In this document: in pieces, positions 1 through 12,056 of the stretch
Layout: every line of letters begins with the position of its first letter
Position numbering within the stretch: position 1 is the stretch's first letter
From: Zonotrichia leucophrys gambelii
Taxonomy: Eukaryota > Chordata > Aves > Passeriformes > Passerellidae
DNA: 64,000 bases
Reading direction: 5' to 3'
Assembly (NCBI RefSeq): GCF_028769735.1
Contig: NC_088178.1
Location: forward strand, 7,010,001-7,074,000
Translations under genes and position numbers: made by a program
The notes under the pieces: model-generated
Seen by the model: the letters and a program-made list of their open reading frames with translations, nothing else
Database searches by the model: none
Told to the model about the DNA's origin: nothing

Positions 1-20
1 GTGCCGTGCTGGGAGACTGC

Positions 21-430
21 GTGCGCCATTCCAACCACGGTGAGTGAGGGACAGGGATGTGTGGGACATTGCAACCACGGTGAGTGAGGGACGGGGATGT
101 GTGGGACATTGCAACCACGGGGAGTGAGGGACGGGGATGTGTGGGACATTGCAACCACGGGGAGTGAGGGACGGGGATGTGTGGGACATTGCAACTACGG
201 GGAGTGAGGGATGGGATCCTGTGGGACATTCCAACCACGGTGAGTGAGGGACGGGGATGTGTGGGACATTGCAACCACGGGGAGTGAGGGACGGGGATGT
301 GTGGGACATTGCAACCACGGGGAGTGAGGGATGGGATCCTGTGGGACATTCCAACCACGGTGAGTGAGGGAAGGGATCAGATGGGACATTCCAACCATGG
401 TGAGTGCGGGAAGGGACTGTGTGGGATATT
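21..430. repeat. 40-bp minisatellite, 10 units, G-rich on the + strand
   Basis: Ten units in exact 40-bp register start at 21, 61, 101 and so on to 381, with a partial unit at 421. Each unit begins near GTGGGACATTGCAACCACGG and continues with TGAG or GGAG, GTGAGGGACGGGGATGT or variants. No indels break the register. Units 141-260 and 261-380 show the same three-unit order of variants, a 120-bp higher-order period. Confidence 0.97.
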
Positions 431-740
431 TCAGGAAGGGCTCAGCCTGGGACAGTGTCACCCACCCAGGAATGCTGGAACAGCTGTGGGAAAATGCAAG
501 TCACTCCTGAAAGGTGCTTGGCTTCAGCACCCCGAGGAAGGAATCAACACAGCCCTGCTGCTTGCTGAGCTGGGAACACAGTTTGGTAGGGTTTGGGATG
601 CAGTGGGTGTGAGCTCGGGGAGAAAACATGGGAATTGCTTTGGAAGTTATGTAATGATCCAAAATCCGTAAGAGGTGTTTATTACTAAGGCACAGCAAAC
701 CCTCACCTGCGTTTGCAAGCTGGCTAACACATCACAGCTA

Positions 741-855
741 TAGAATCAGGAATCATGGAATATCCTGAATTGGAAGGGACCCACAAGGATCATGGAATCC
801 AACTCATGGCCCTGCACAGACAATCCCAAGAATCCCACCCTGTGCCATGCAGGAG
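741..855 (-). mobile_element. CR1 LINE 3' tail fragment
   Basis: It carries the reverse-strand CR1 end signature: AATCATGGAATATCCTGAAT, then TTGGAAGGGACCCACAAGGA and CAACTCATGGCCCTGCACAG. Strongly 5' truncated, lying in a NIBAN1 intron. Confidence 0.8.
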
Positions 856-3800
856 ACCAGGTGTGTACAACATGGAGGGAGTGCAATCCCCCAGTACATT
901 CCCATGTTGTTACACACACATCTCTCCTGATCAAACATTTGGCCTTTCTGCAGATGTTTCCATGGCAGCTCAAGACCCAGCCATGGTTAAGCCTTGTAGC
1001 TGGTCCATGAATGGTGTGTAGGACACAGTATTGATTGTCTGCACAAAGATAAATTATAAATGTCACTTTCTGAGTAGGTTAGCCTAGAAAACTTTAAAAA
1101 AACCCCCAATTTGTGACTTGCTAGGTTTATAAAAACACCTTTGCTCCCATGAAATTGGAAGATCATTTATGAGTTGGATCCTTCAGAAAAAGAAATGCTT
1201 TCCTGATTTTCAGATGACATTTTTTTCCACCAAGATGCCCTCAGTTCTCCACTGGTCTCCAGGGTCTTCCATGCCTTTAGTGCTGCTTTGGAGTCCCATC
1301 TGCTCCTGCTGCGCCTGGTGGGAGAGGGGAACACTCAGCAACCTCTCCACTGAACTCAGGTGTTTGGGTCTGAAGCCCAGGCTTGTGGGTAAATAAATTG
1401 TGAGTGCATGGTGTGAACAATCCCTTTTATTTACAGAAGTGGCTCCTGGTGAATGTTTTTTTAGCTGCCACTTTAGTCTCCTGGTCATCACTTCATCCCA
1501 TTGCCCTCTGTCAGTTTTCTCCTGCTGTCCTCTCTGGATCATTCTCAACTACCATCTCTTTTCCCTTGTCTCCACTGCCGAAGACATTCCTTTAGGTTTC
1601 CTTTAGGACTCCATTCCCATGAGGAAAACACACGTGACTGCATTTCTAGGTGGTTTCCTAAGATGTGCAGTTACTTGTGTGATGCTCAGGGCTGGCTGGT
1701 TTCAGGAGTGTTCTTCACAGGAAATGTGAGATTCCCAATCTTGATGCTATCCCAGGTGGTGTACACTCCCCATTGCTGGTCCCAATGCTGCCCAGGCGCT
1801 GTACAGTCCCCAATTGCATTCCCAATGCTATCCAGGTGGTGTGCAGTGCCCTGACACTCTGGACTTGGCTCCTCACTGAGGTTTGGTGGGGAGATGGGGA
1901 CACAATCAAGTTTTCCTGGCACTCCATGACTTGAAACCTGTTCATGATGTTTGGGGATTTTCATTTCTCTTCTGGAACAAGTGTAACGGGTTTGACAAAG
2001 CTTTTGGCAGCCTGTTTTTTTCTTAAAGTTCAGCACATCACTCTAGGGGCCAATCCTGAACTGGCAGAAGCTGTGTTAGGATGACCTAAGAGGTCTCTTC
2101 TGTCTCCAAAGCCTGTGAGTCTGCACTTCATTATATTTCATATGGCTTAGCTATTGCTCATTTAGGCATCTGTTCCAGGATTTATCCCTCTCAGCTTTTC
2201 CTGTGGTCCTGTTTTTATCTGACAGACAATGCCTCAAGGCTCATCCTTACTTCTGCCCAACGGGGTGAGAAACAGATAAAGACAGTCTGGATTAGGATCT
2301 CCTGTTGAGCCAGGAAATGAGTTTCAACAGCTCTAAAGGAAGCAGGAGCCCCTTTTATGTGCATTTCTTGGAGTTGTGTTATCCCCTGGAGATCTAGGTG
2401 CTGCAAGTGGAAAAATGATCACTGACAAGCACCTCAGTAACCTGAACTCTGCCTCTTAATATTGATTCCTATTCATTCATACATCACTGAAAAATATTAG
2501 TTTATTAATAGTTCTTAAAATCTTTTTTGCAAACACTTCTGCTGACAAAAACAGGTGTCTGAGCAATCTTACAAAGTTACAGCGATGAGCTATGTGCAGC
2601 ACAACAATGGCCAGTAAGGATTGTGGTAGAAAGATTTGACTGTACTCTTTTATTAAAAAATAGTTGAAAAGAGGAAAGAACTGTGAAAAATCCTTCATGT
2701 TTGATTATGAAATATAATTTAGCGGGATAAGGAGCATGGACCAGGGCAACACTCACTCCACCTCTTCCCAAAGTGCCGAGTTCCCATTTACCAGGGCAGA
2801 TTAGGCAAGGACAGGACAAAGACAGATGTCATGCCTGATCAGAGGTAGCCTTTCTGTCCCTGCTGTGATCTGCCACTCCTGGAAAGGAATGTATTGCACT
2901 GGGCTTTAGCCAAGGACTTGGAGGAGTTCATGGCTACAATGTGTTTTCTTTCTCCCAGGAAGACAGTTAAACAGGGAAAGCTGGAGTGAATCAGCGCTGG
3001 GAGCCGCCCTGGCATTCAGCTGCTTCCTGTCCCCCTCTGGTACAAATACCCAGCCCAGCCTGTGTTTCTGGGATTTCTGGGCAGAGCAAAAGCATGGGGA
3101 TTTAGTGAGCACCACTGGGAAATGGCATTCAGATGTTTGGACTGTGGGTTGTTGTGTCGTTCCCATCTCGACTTTGCCCTTGTCTTTGCTCTTTATACTC
3201 ACTGATGAGGGCTTGGTGGTTTGAGGAGACAATGATCTCCTTCAGCAGCAATGGAACATGAAGATCAAATGCTTTTTGGGTTTAATGGTATGATTAGGGC
3301 TAGTCAGTGAGAAGGCAAGTAGCCAGGGAGCAGCAGAGGAACCCCAGCAGCCTGGTGGGTGCAGGGGGTCCCTGGTGGGCACTGCTGGCTGTTCTCTGCT
3401 GCTTCCCAAGTGTCACACCTACAGCAGTGCAGGATTTTTAACACTGCTCAGCTTTTTAAAGTTTAAAACTGTGCTTGAGTTCAGGTGGAGTGTGGAGGAA
3501 GTGGTTTAGCATTTTCTCTGATTTTCTAAGCTGCTCCTGCCAGGTTAGATGGGGGTGGCAGCATGGGATTCTTTGGTGTGCCTTAGCATCATGATCCACA
3601 GCCTGGACTCACCTGATTCCACCTTGCTCCCTGTTTCCTTAGTGAAATGCTGGGAAGTGCACACCTTAAATCTGGGGGAAATCTGCTGCTGAAATGGCCA
3701 CCTAACCCCTAGTAGGGATGTTCTACCAGTCCCACAATGGCAACAGTGAGGGAAAGGCTCATAATATTCACAGGGCTCTAATATTAGCTATTCCTCAGGT

Positions 3801-5407
3801 TTTAATCCTTTATGTTTGCATGCCTTGAAAATCAGACTGAAGTTTCTTCTGAGTACTTCTTAAATTAGTTGGTTTTTTTAGGTCTTCTTGCTTCCTATTT
3901 GAGTTTCATTCAGTATTTGCTGTTGGAAGTGGGGAACCCTGACCACTTGGTGCTGGGATAGAGGGAAGTCTGCATGATGGGAAGGAAATGACAACTAGCT
4001 CATTCTGGGAGACACAGAGTTTCACTTCGTGATTTTAGTTTTTTTCATCTGGTTTGATTTCACATCCACATCTTGACAATCACCCTCCTGACACAGGAAG
4101 CTGAGGGACTTTCAAAACCATATCCTGTCATCTCCAGTTTCAACAGAAACAACAACAGAAATTATTTTGAGTAATACATATATTAAAGAAGTATAATAAA
4201 GAAATACATTAGGCAAGAGAGAAAGACAAAAGCTTGTGGAGGGCAGATTTTTTTTCTCCATCTCTGACCTTCAGGGTTGCCCATTATTGGTGTTTACATT
4301 TCTTTTTTCAGCTCTGAATTTATCTGACAGATGTTTTCCTCACAGTTATTTCTAAATTTCCTATGCCACATGTCTATAGTACCTATATAGGACTTACCAA
4401 CTCTTGGGCCAGAATTCAGAATAATTCTGGGAGCACTGATAAAGGTTGAGAAGCCGACATGAAATCCTTGAGCTGAGGGATGAATCTGTCTGTATATCTC
4501 TATGTACAGAGCAGAGCAGCTGTCAGGAGTCCAGATACCACTTTGGAAGGGTTTCTGAGGCTTCATGCCACAAACAGGGTGGCCTCTCTTCCCTGGAGAG
4601 GGAGATGAAGGGAAGGATTTTCTTGTTGCCTGTTTCCAATGGATGTGGAGGGAGCAATTAAAGGAGAACTGAGGAGGAAATTGCTTTTTATGACATTAAA
4701 GAGAAATGTTCACTGGAATGAAAGTGAAGCCTTTCGGAAAGTTTGTGTGGTAATTTGGGGTGGGAAAAAGTACAAATGGAGATAATATTTATCCCTTCAT
4801 CTACCAAGACTTGTGTCTTGGCTCCTCTCAAGCAGCTGCTGTACTTGGGTTAATTAAATCCCTTTTTGGTTAATAAAATTAGACCACCTGTGATCCACAT
4901 GAGTAGCTGAGACTGTGGCTGTTCTTTCATCAGTCCATTTCACTAGAAATACCTTTGATGAGGCTTGTGGGGTCTTAAAAAACTCACTAAAACTTTCAGG
5001 ACATGATATGGAGGGGTTTTTTGTATAATTTAGGGTATTTTGCTTGAAATAAGACTATTTCTCCTCTTTCTAGGATGTTTTTCCTCTGCAGCATGAGTTC
5101 ATTCAGTCAGCATGGCTTTTGCCTTTCCTGCCAGCCTGGTTTCCTACACTGTGGTGAGGATTTTCAGGCGGTAGGAGTGACATTCATTCTGAAACAGCAA
5201 GATGATGAATGTGCTAAATTCATAATTGCCATTACGTTCTTCCTATCCCTCCCATCTCAGGCTGATTATCTTCTTCTTACAGACTGCCAAGTGTGGGTGG
5301 TGCAGGGGCGCCACTGCCCTGAGCCCACCACCCCAGCCTGTTTTAGGAGCTGTGGAGACTCATTTGTGCAGAGTAAGATGGTGTTCAGGCCCCAGCTTTG
5401 AAGCAGA

Positions 5408-5775
5408 GAAATCAGAGAATCATGGAATGGTTTGGGTGGAAAGGAACCTCCTGCCATGGGCAGGGGCACCTTCCACTATCCCAGTTTGCTCCCAACCCTG
5501 TCCAACCTGGCCTTGGGCACTTCCAGGGATCCAAGGGCAGCCACAGTTTCTCTGGGCACCCTGTGCCAGGGCCTCAGCACCCTCATATGGAACAATTCCT
5601 TCCAAACATCCCATATAACCTTGCCCTGTGGCAGTGGGAAGCCATTCCCTGTGTCCTGTCCCTCCATCCCTTGTCCAGAGTCCCTCTCCAGCTCTCCTGG
5701 AGCCCCTGTAGCTACTGAAAGGCCACAATAAAGTCACCCTAGAGCCATTTCTTCTCCAAATTCCCACCTGCTCCA
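5408..5775 (-). mobile_element. CR1 LINE 3' tail fragment, about 370 bp
   Basis: It starts AGAATCATGGAATGGTTTGG and continues with the usual reverse-strand CR1 blocks: CATGGGCAGGGGCACCTTCC, CCTGGCCTTGGGCACTTCCA, and GGCCACAATAAAGTCACCCT near its far end. One of the longer CR1 copies here. Several apparent ORFs in this interval are shadows of the element. Confidence 0.92.
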
Positions 5776-8700
5776 GGAATACAGTAGCAGGTTTGGAAAG
5801 CACTTGGAAAATGTCAGAAATAAGTGATACTGTGATCTTTTGTGTGTGTTTATGCAGTGCTCATTAATTTTTTAGACTAGGAAACCCACACCTGCTGGGC
5901 TTCCCACTGGAGGTTGATTGTGCCCTGTCTGGTGCTGCTTTGAACAGCTTCAGTCTGGGTGCTGTGTGCTGCTGAGCAAACAGTTAACCCTGCTCAGTGT
6001 TGGTTTGGTGGCCACGGAAGGAACTTGTGCTGCAAGGCTCTATTTGCTATAAGTACAGAGTATTCTTTCAGGGCTGTATCATGTTTGGAAGTGACCTCAT
6101 CTAGCTTCTGTTGGTGGTTAGCAGCTTCACACCACAGCTCTGTGGATGATGTGACAGCACACTGCTCACAGGAAATCCCCAGAACTGGGGGGTGCATGCC
6201 TCTCAGCCCCAGAGCACCATATATATCTCACTTTGTTCTCAGTTTGGATGCTAACAACACAGGACAGCATTTTGTGAGGGTAAAATGTGTGTCCTTTTAT
6301 TTAGAGGGTCATTTTCAGCTGTGCTTGAACCATGTCCCAAGCCCCAGGTAACCTCCCTTTTCCTGAGGTGCAGCTCCCCAGGTTCAAAGCATGTTCCTTT
6401 TCTTACCTGCCATCCCAGTGGGTTGGGACCATTGCTTATTTTTTTGGAGACAGAATTTCCACAGTTTAATTTTGTTGGGGTTGATGGCCATGGCTTTTTT
6501 CACCAGCTGTCTGTGGTACCTAAACGCAGCAGCTCTTAAAACATGCTGGAGCTCATGTGAGCTCTTAAAAAGGGAAATAATTTTTTTATCATGCTCATTT
6601 ATTTTTATTTGAAGGGTGTTCCCTAATTGTGGTGCTGGAAGGCTGGCAGAGTGATTCCTTCCCTGCAGGAAGGTCTCTTGTTCCCTCCTGGTCTCCAGCT
6701 GCATCCACCCCAAATCCTTGGGGGCTGGAGGAGTGGGAGCACTGTCTTTGAAATGTCAGTACCACTGTCCTGTCTCTTTAGTTGGTTTGGGGTTGTGTAT
6801 TTTCCTTTTTTCTACCAGCTTTTGCTTTAAAAGGACTAAATTTTAAAAAAACAGAAATTTATTATTTTTTAAATTACAAAGTGTGTATAGTGAAAAGCAA
6901 GTCTAAATATATACAAAAGAAACAGATGCCAAGGTGAGAGGGGACTGACTTGGAAGGCTGAGAAAATTGGGAAAATGTAATTTGCATTTATTAGCATGAA
7001 ATCTATTCTCTTGAGGGAAACAGTGTCTAGTGGAAATAAGAAGGGGTGGAAGCACCAGCTTTTGAGACTGCACTTAAAATTCCAAATACTTCTTTATCTG
7101 CTTCTTACTATCTATTTGTAACATCGCAAGAAGGCCCTGCACCAACACCGGTACTGAGATTTTTTTTGTGTCCCAGGAAAAAGCTCTATAAAGTGACCAA
7201 CAAGAAGGAGTCATGAGAGATGCTTTGGCACTGCCTTTAGCAGAGCCAGCTTTCCATCAAAAAAAAATGAGAAGCAAGGAAATAATATTGTGAGATAACC
7301 TAAAATCAAATGCAGTTTTTAACTCATTTATCATATTCCAAAACTTAATAGTAAGTGATATTCTCCTCAGTGAAAGGCCACCAGACTGGACTCCTTGGTC
7401 ATCTTCATCTCCTTCCAGTGATTGTTCTCCTGCCTTCTCCAGTATTTATCCTGTTGCTTTGAATGATTTGAGAGGATATTTGTGGGCCCTGCTGTCTTGT
7501 AGGAGGGAACCAAATAATGAGTTTTTTGTATTGGTTGTGAATGTCTTGTGTTGGGAAGAGAGAGCTGCAGTTCCTGGGGCTGGCAAGGCCTGTGGGCTCT
7601 GACATGTTCATCTCCTACAAACCAGCCATCACTGGGTGCCTCATTGCTAATATCAATTTGTTACCTGCAGGAAGAATTCCAGGATCATATAAATTTTATT
7701 CCCTGTGTGCAGAATCTGGCTGGGATGCTGCAGGGAGCAGATGAAGCCAGGGTGGATTGCTCCTGAGTTTTGGTGGTCAGATGAAGGAAGTTATGTCAGA
7801 GTCAGCATTTCTTTAATTAAAACTTGTGCTCTGTGAGCTCAGACTTCTGGATTCTGGCTTAACACTTGTTCAGCTGTGTCTTTGGGCCTCAGCCTTGTGT
7901 GAAATGTCAGCCAAAAGGCTGAGGTTATTCTTCGTGGTGGAGCTCCCTTTGGTGAAACACTTTATCCACAGTCAATAGATCCCTTCACTCTTACAGGATT
8001 GCAGCCGAGTTCCACCATTAACTCACCACTAAACTGTGTCCCCAAGTGCCATTAGTGACAGTTATTGTTCAGAAGGACAGTTAAAATGGGACATGGAAAG
8101 AATCACTTTTTAACAGCTATGCCAGTGCTATGAAGGCATCTTCCTTTGCTTGTAACTAAGAAAAATCATTATTTGAGTGATTTAACCTCCTCACCAGCAG
8201 CCCCAAGGCAGTGGTGTGCAGTACAGACAGATGCACAGTTTGAACTGGAATGTTCAAATGCAGATTTCATATTATCTGGGTTTGCTGGCAATCCAGTTTG
8301 AGCCAGAGGCAGCTGGAACACTCATCCTCTCTGGTAACGAGGCCCATCTGCAGAAGTGCTTGCACAGAGCTCTCCAGTGTAAGACCAGCTGATCTGTGGC
8401 TGAGACCAAATCCATGAGGGCAGTTCATTCCTGCTGCTGTCATCAGACACACAGGAAGTGTTGGTGAGTCACAAATGGACAGCCTCTCCTGAGGGGCTGG
8501 AGCCATGTCCATCTCCAAGGGTGCAGCTGTCCTGCATGGGCAGGGCTGGGAGGGCCCACAGGACCTTGGGAATGGAGATTTGCTCATCACTCCCCGAACA
8601 TTCACCTGCCAAGGGACAGAAGGAGCAGCTCATAGCCTTGGGCACTCTGTTAGAAGGCTGTATTCCCAGGGCAGCCCAAGCATGGGAGACAGCTGAAACT

Positions 8701-11700
8701 GGGAACAGAACCCTCTAAATTAACCCTTCTGCACCGTGTGCAGGTGCTCTCAGAGGATGTCCAGTAGCCTGGTCCTCTGGGTGTCATTTTGATGAGTTTA
8801 GGTTTGATATAATTATGTTTTTTAAAAGAGGAGTTTACTGCATGGAAGCTCCTTTGCTTTCTGCAGTCCTGAACTAACTGAGCCATGCCATTGAGATGTG
8901 CATTTTTGGGAAGATTTATAAAGTGATAGTGCTTCCAGTTGTCCTTCCATCTCCCAAAGTCAAAGGGAGCTTTATAGCAGTTACTCTTGCATTTATAAAA
9001 GGAATTTTTGGTTAGCAATATCTGGGCTCTATGCTTGGATATGTAGAGTCTCTAGGTAGGTTTTCTTTTTTAAAAAATTAAACAGAACAAACAGAATTTT
9101 GTTACAATCTCCACACATAAGGGATGTTTTGTTCATTAGCAGCTGGAGAAGATGCTTGGGTGATTTTCCAAGTGCAAGGCATCCTGCATTAAGCACGCAG
9201 TATCAGTCTAGGTGCCTGTAAAGCCTCGCTGGCCTTTTGCTGGAGAACACTCAGTAACCTTCCTGGCTTTGTGTGAGATTTGGGTGAGGAATCCTGCAGC
9301 CAGCACTGCACCAAGCTGCCCCAAGCTGCTCCTCTCTGTACAATCAGCAGGACACATGGATCACTCAGGACAGGATGGCTGAGGGAAGCCTTCAGGAGAG
9401 GGGAGCCTTCAGGAGAGGGGAGCACCCATCGTGCTTTCCCCTGGTGAGCACTCGTCCCTGGCACCACTGGGCTTTGCCAGCTGCCCCGTTTGCAGCTGCA
9501 GCTCTGCTGCCATGGCCCAGGCCCAGCTGCTCCCTCGCACGCCAGCGCGGCTCCCCCAACAGCCCAGCTCTTGTTTCCCTGGCCTTGCTGTGGCTGCCAA
9601 GCCACCCCCTCCTCCAGCCCTTCCATGGACTGCTGCATGGGATGGGCAGAACTCTGGCAGAATGTGCATGGCAGCTCCTTTCAGCTGGGTACAATTCCCT
9701 TTTCTTGAGCCCTGTCCATGAATGTGCTTCTGTCTCGTGTGCCTCGCCAGCAGCTTCTGCACAGCGCGGCACTGGATGGATCCGCTTGTTCAAAGCCTTA
9801 TCACAGAGGCAATCTTTTCCTCCTATGGAAAGTGAGGATGAAATTGCCTAAATTTAGCAATTGCAGCAGCCTTGAAGGATAAAGCTTTCTTTCTGCTTGG
9901 AGTTGTTTTTGTAGCAAGACTGCCATGATTGTGTTTGTGTCCTGTGTTTACTGGCATAGGAAAGAATGTGGGATTGGGATTTTATGGCACTTGCAGCTTA
10001 ATGTTTCTCCCATGAGCTATTCAGATGAATCACTCTTGGATTTTTAGCACCTTCTTCCCACTGCAGTACAGGCTTGGGGACAGTCAGAACAGAGAGAGAA
10101 TACTCCCTTGAGCATGGATTTAAACCTTGGTGATCTTAGAGGGCAGACTCCTGTCAGCCCTGGTGCATCATCATCTCAGCAGCTCCAAGATCCAGCCTCT
10201 GGATGGTCTGTTGTCCCTTTGGGTTAGGAGGGAGCACAGCTGTGAAGGAGGAAAACATGTGAGTCATGACTGGAGGGCTGTGGGAGCTGCAGTTTTCCTT
10301 GCCTGCAGCCAAACCAGGCCCTCTTCCCATCAAAATCTTTTCAGTTTTATTTTGGGAGGACAAAAGTTTTTGAATGCAATGTTCCACCTCAGTTGCTCAG
10401 GTGGAACACTCCCTTCTTTCATTAAAACTGTGGTCAGAGGATGTTCTCTCAGCACTGAACAGCCTGACTTACAACTAATACTGGTTTGTGACTTGCCATG
10501 ACAAATGCTATAAATTCTGGAGGCAGCAGTGAAGGTAGGGTTGGGATTTTACCTGGCTGATTTTTTTTTTTGTTTGATCATTGTATGAGCTTGGAGAATT
10601 TTTATGTCTTTGGACCTCCAAATATCTGCAGATGAAGAACAGTATCCAGAGAGTGTTCATTGCCCCTCAGTGTGTTTAACAAACCTTCCTGCAGTCATTG
10701 CAGCCAGGTGAAACTCTGAAAAGGCAAATTTTGACATTTGGGCTCTGAGCAGATCTGAAACCATGCCGTTTTCAAGCAGTTTTCAAGCTTCAAGGATAAA
10801 GCCCTGATGAAGTTAATTATAGGTTTCTGTAGCTTTTGTTTTTGTTAAGTGCATGGAGGAGATATTTCAGGCATTACTGTGGTATTAATCCTCCATGTTT
10901 CCCATAATTTCTCTAATCCCTGCATTGCCCTTGGCATTTATGCAAGGCTCCTGTAAAGCTTCTGTCTCAAGAAGTCTCATGAACAAGCCCAAAGAAGTGT
11001 TGCTTGACAAGCAAGGCTTGAGGACTTCCTCCTGAGTCTTCTCATCACAACTATTTGTATGTATCAGTACCTTCTAAAGCAGCATAATTCCCTTTGAGAG
11101 AATCAGCATTCTTGTTCTTCCCTCCTTTGTTCTCAGAGTGCACAACAGGACTTCAGCTGCTCAAGGCTGCAGCAGCCAATCTTGGAGAGGGGACAATAAG
11201 CCTTTGTGGCTTTGTTTTCCCGCAAGACAGTAATCCTGCCTCTCTGATTGTGAAGACACAGCACTTCAATCACTGAAGTGTTTGGGGATGGTTTTGTCAC
11301 TCAGGTTTGCCAAGCAGCCACTCTGCTTCATGTCTAGAGGCCAAGGTGCCCCCAGGCCACCACAGTGTTCTCAGGAAGAGCTCCCATCTGGCAGAAGTGG
11401 CCTTGCACAATAACCAGATATTCCAGAGCTCTGGTTGAGCATTCCTGAAATATTTAGGGAAATCAGCATGATCTTGTCAAGAGTTTTTGTTCTTAACTGG
11501 TACAAGCATGGTGCTTTCTTTGTTGAGGTCTGTTTTGTTGTATATCAATGAAAAACCATCTTGATCCTCAGTTTCTTAACAAACAGAAAGTTATTGGGGA
11601 GTGTTAACTTGGGATTTAGCAGTTTATTCATTGAGCTGCCTGTCATTATTGTGAACTAAAGAAGAAAAATTCCCAACTGTTGGCCCTGCCACATGCTGTC

Positions 11701-11940
11701 AGTCTCTCTGTGTGCCACCTCACATTGCTCGCAGGTGTAAAGGCAAGGAATGAGTTTTCCTATGTTAATGCACTTCTAAATCTCAGTGAACACCCAGGGT
11801 CTCCAGGCATCCAGGCTTAGTAAATTATTTAAAAATATTACTGCTAGGTGCACGTGGAGTGGGAAATGGCTCAGAAAAGGAGGGTTATTTTTAAAGATTA
11901 TTTCTGGTAAATCCTTTATGTTACTTTTTGTTCTCTCCAG

Positions 11941-12056
11941 ACTTTCTCAAACAGACCACGTATGAAGTGGAGGCGTTCTTAGAGGCCATCCAGTTCTTCC
12001 GGCAGGAGAAAGGCCACTATGGCACATGGGAGATGATAACTGGCAATGAAAAAGAG
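11941..12056 (+). CDS. NIBAN1: NIBAN1 coding exon (first seen in window)
   Basis: Acceptor CTCTCCAG before 11941 and donor GTAAAA after 12056. The first two bases finish a codon from the upstream exon. The translation contains YEVEAFLEAIQFFRQEKGHY and WEMITGNEKE, matching the segment after the PH-like domain in mammalian NIBAN1. It ends in phase 0. Confidence 0.93.

Larger units (their letters stand above)
1..11940 (+). other. NIBAN1: NIBAN1 intron upstream of the first visible exon
   Basis: No reading frame here resembles the preceding NIBAN1 exons (the PH-like domain), so this looks like one intron continuing beyond the left edge. It holds the 40-bp minisatellite at its start, CR1 tails near 741 and 5408, and a 17-bp tandem duplication (AGCCTTCAGGAGAGGGG) at 9387-9420. 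Otherwise it is unremarkable AT-rich intron sequence. Confidence 0.7.

Noticed and set aside
5226..5803. Several ORFs of 60-130 codons on both strands
   Set aside because: They lie on a CR1 tail; the translations are repeat shadows, not the CR1 polymerase reading frame.
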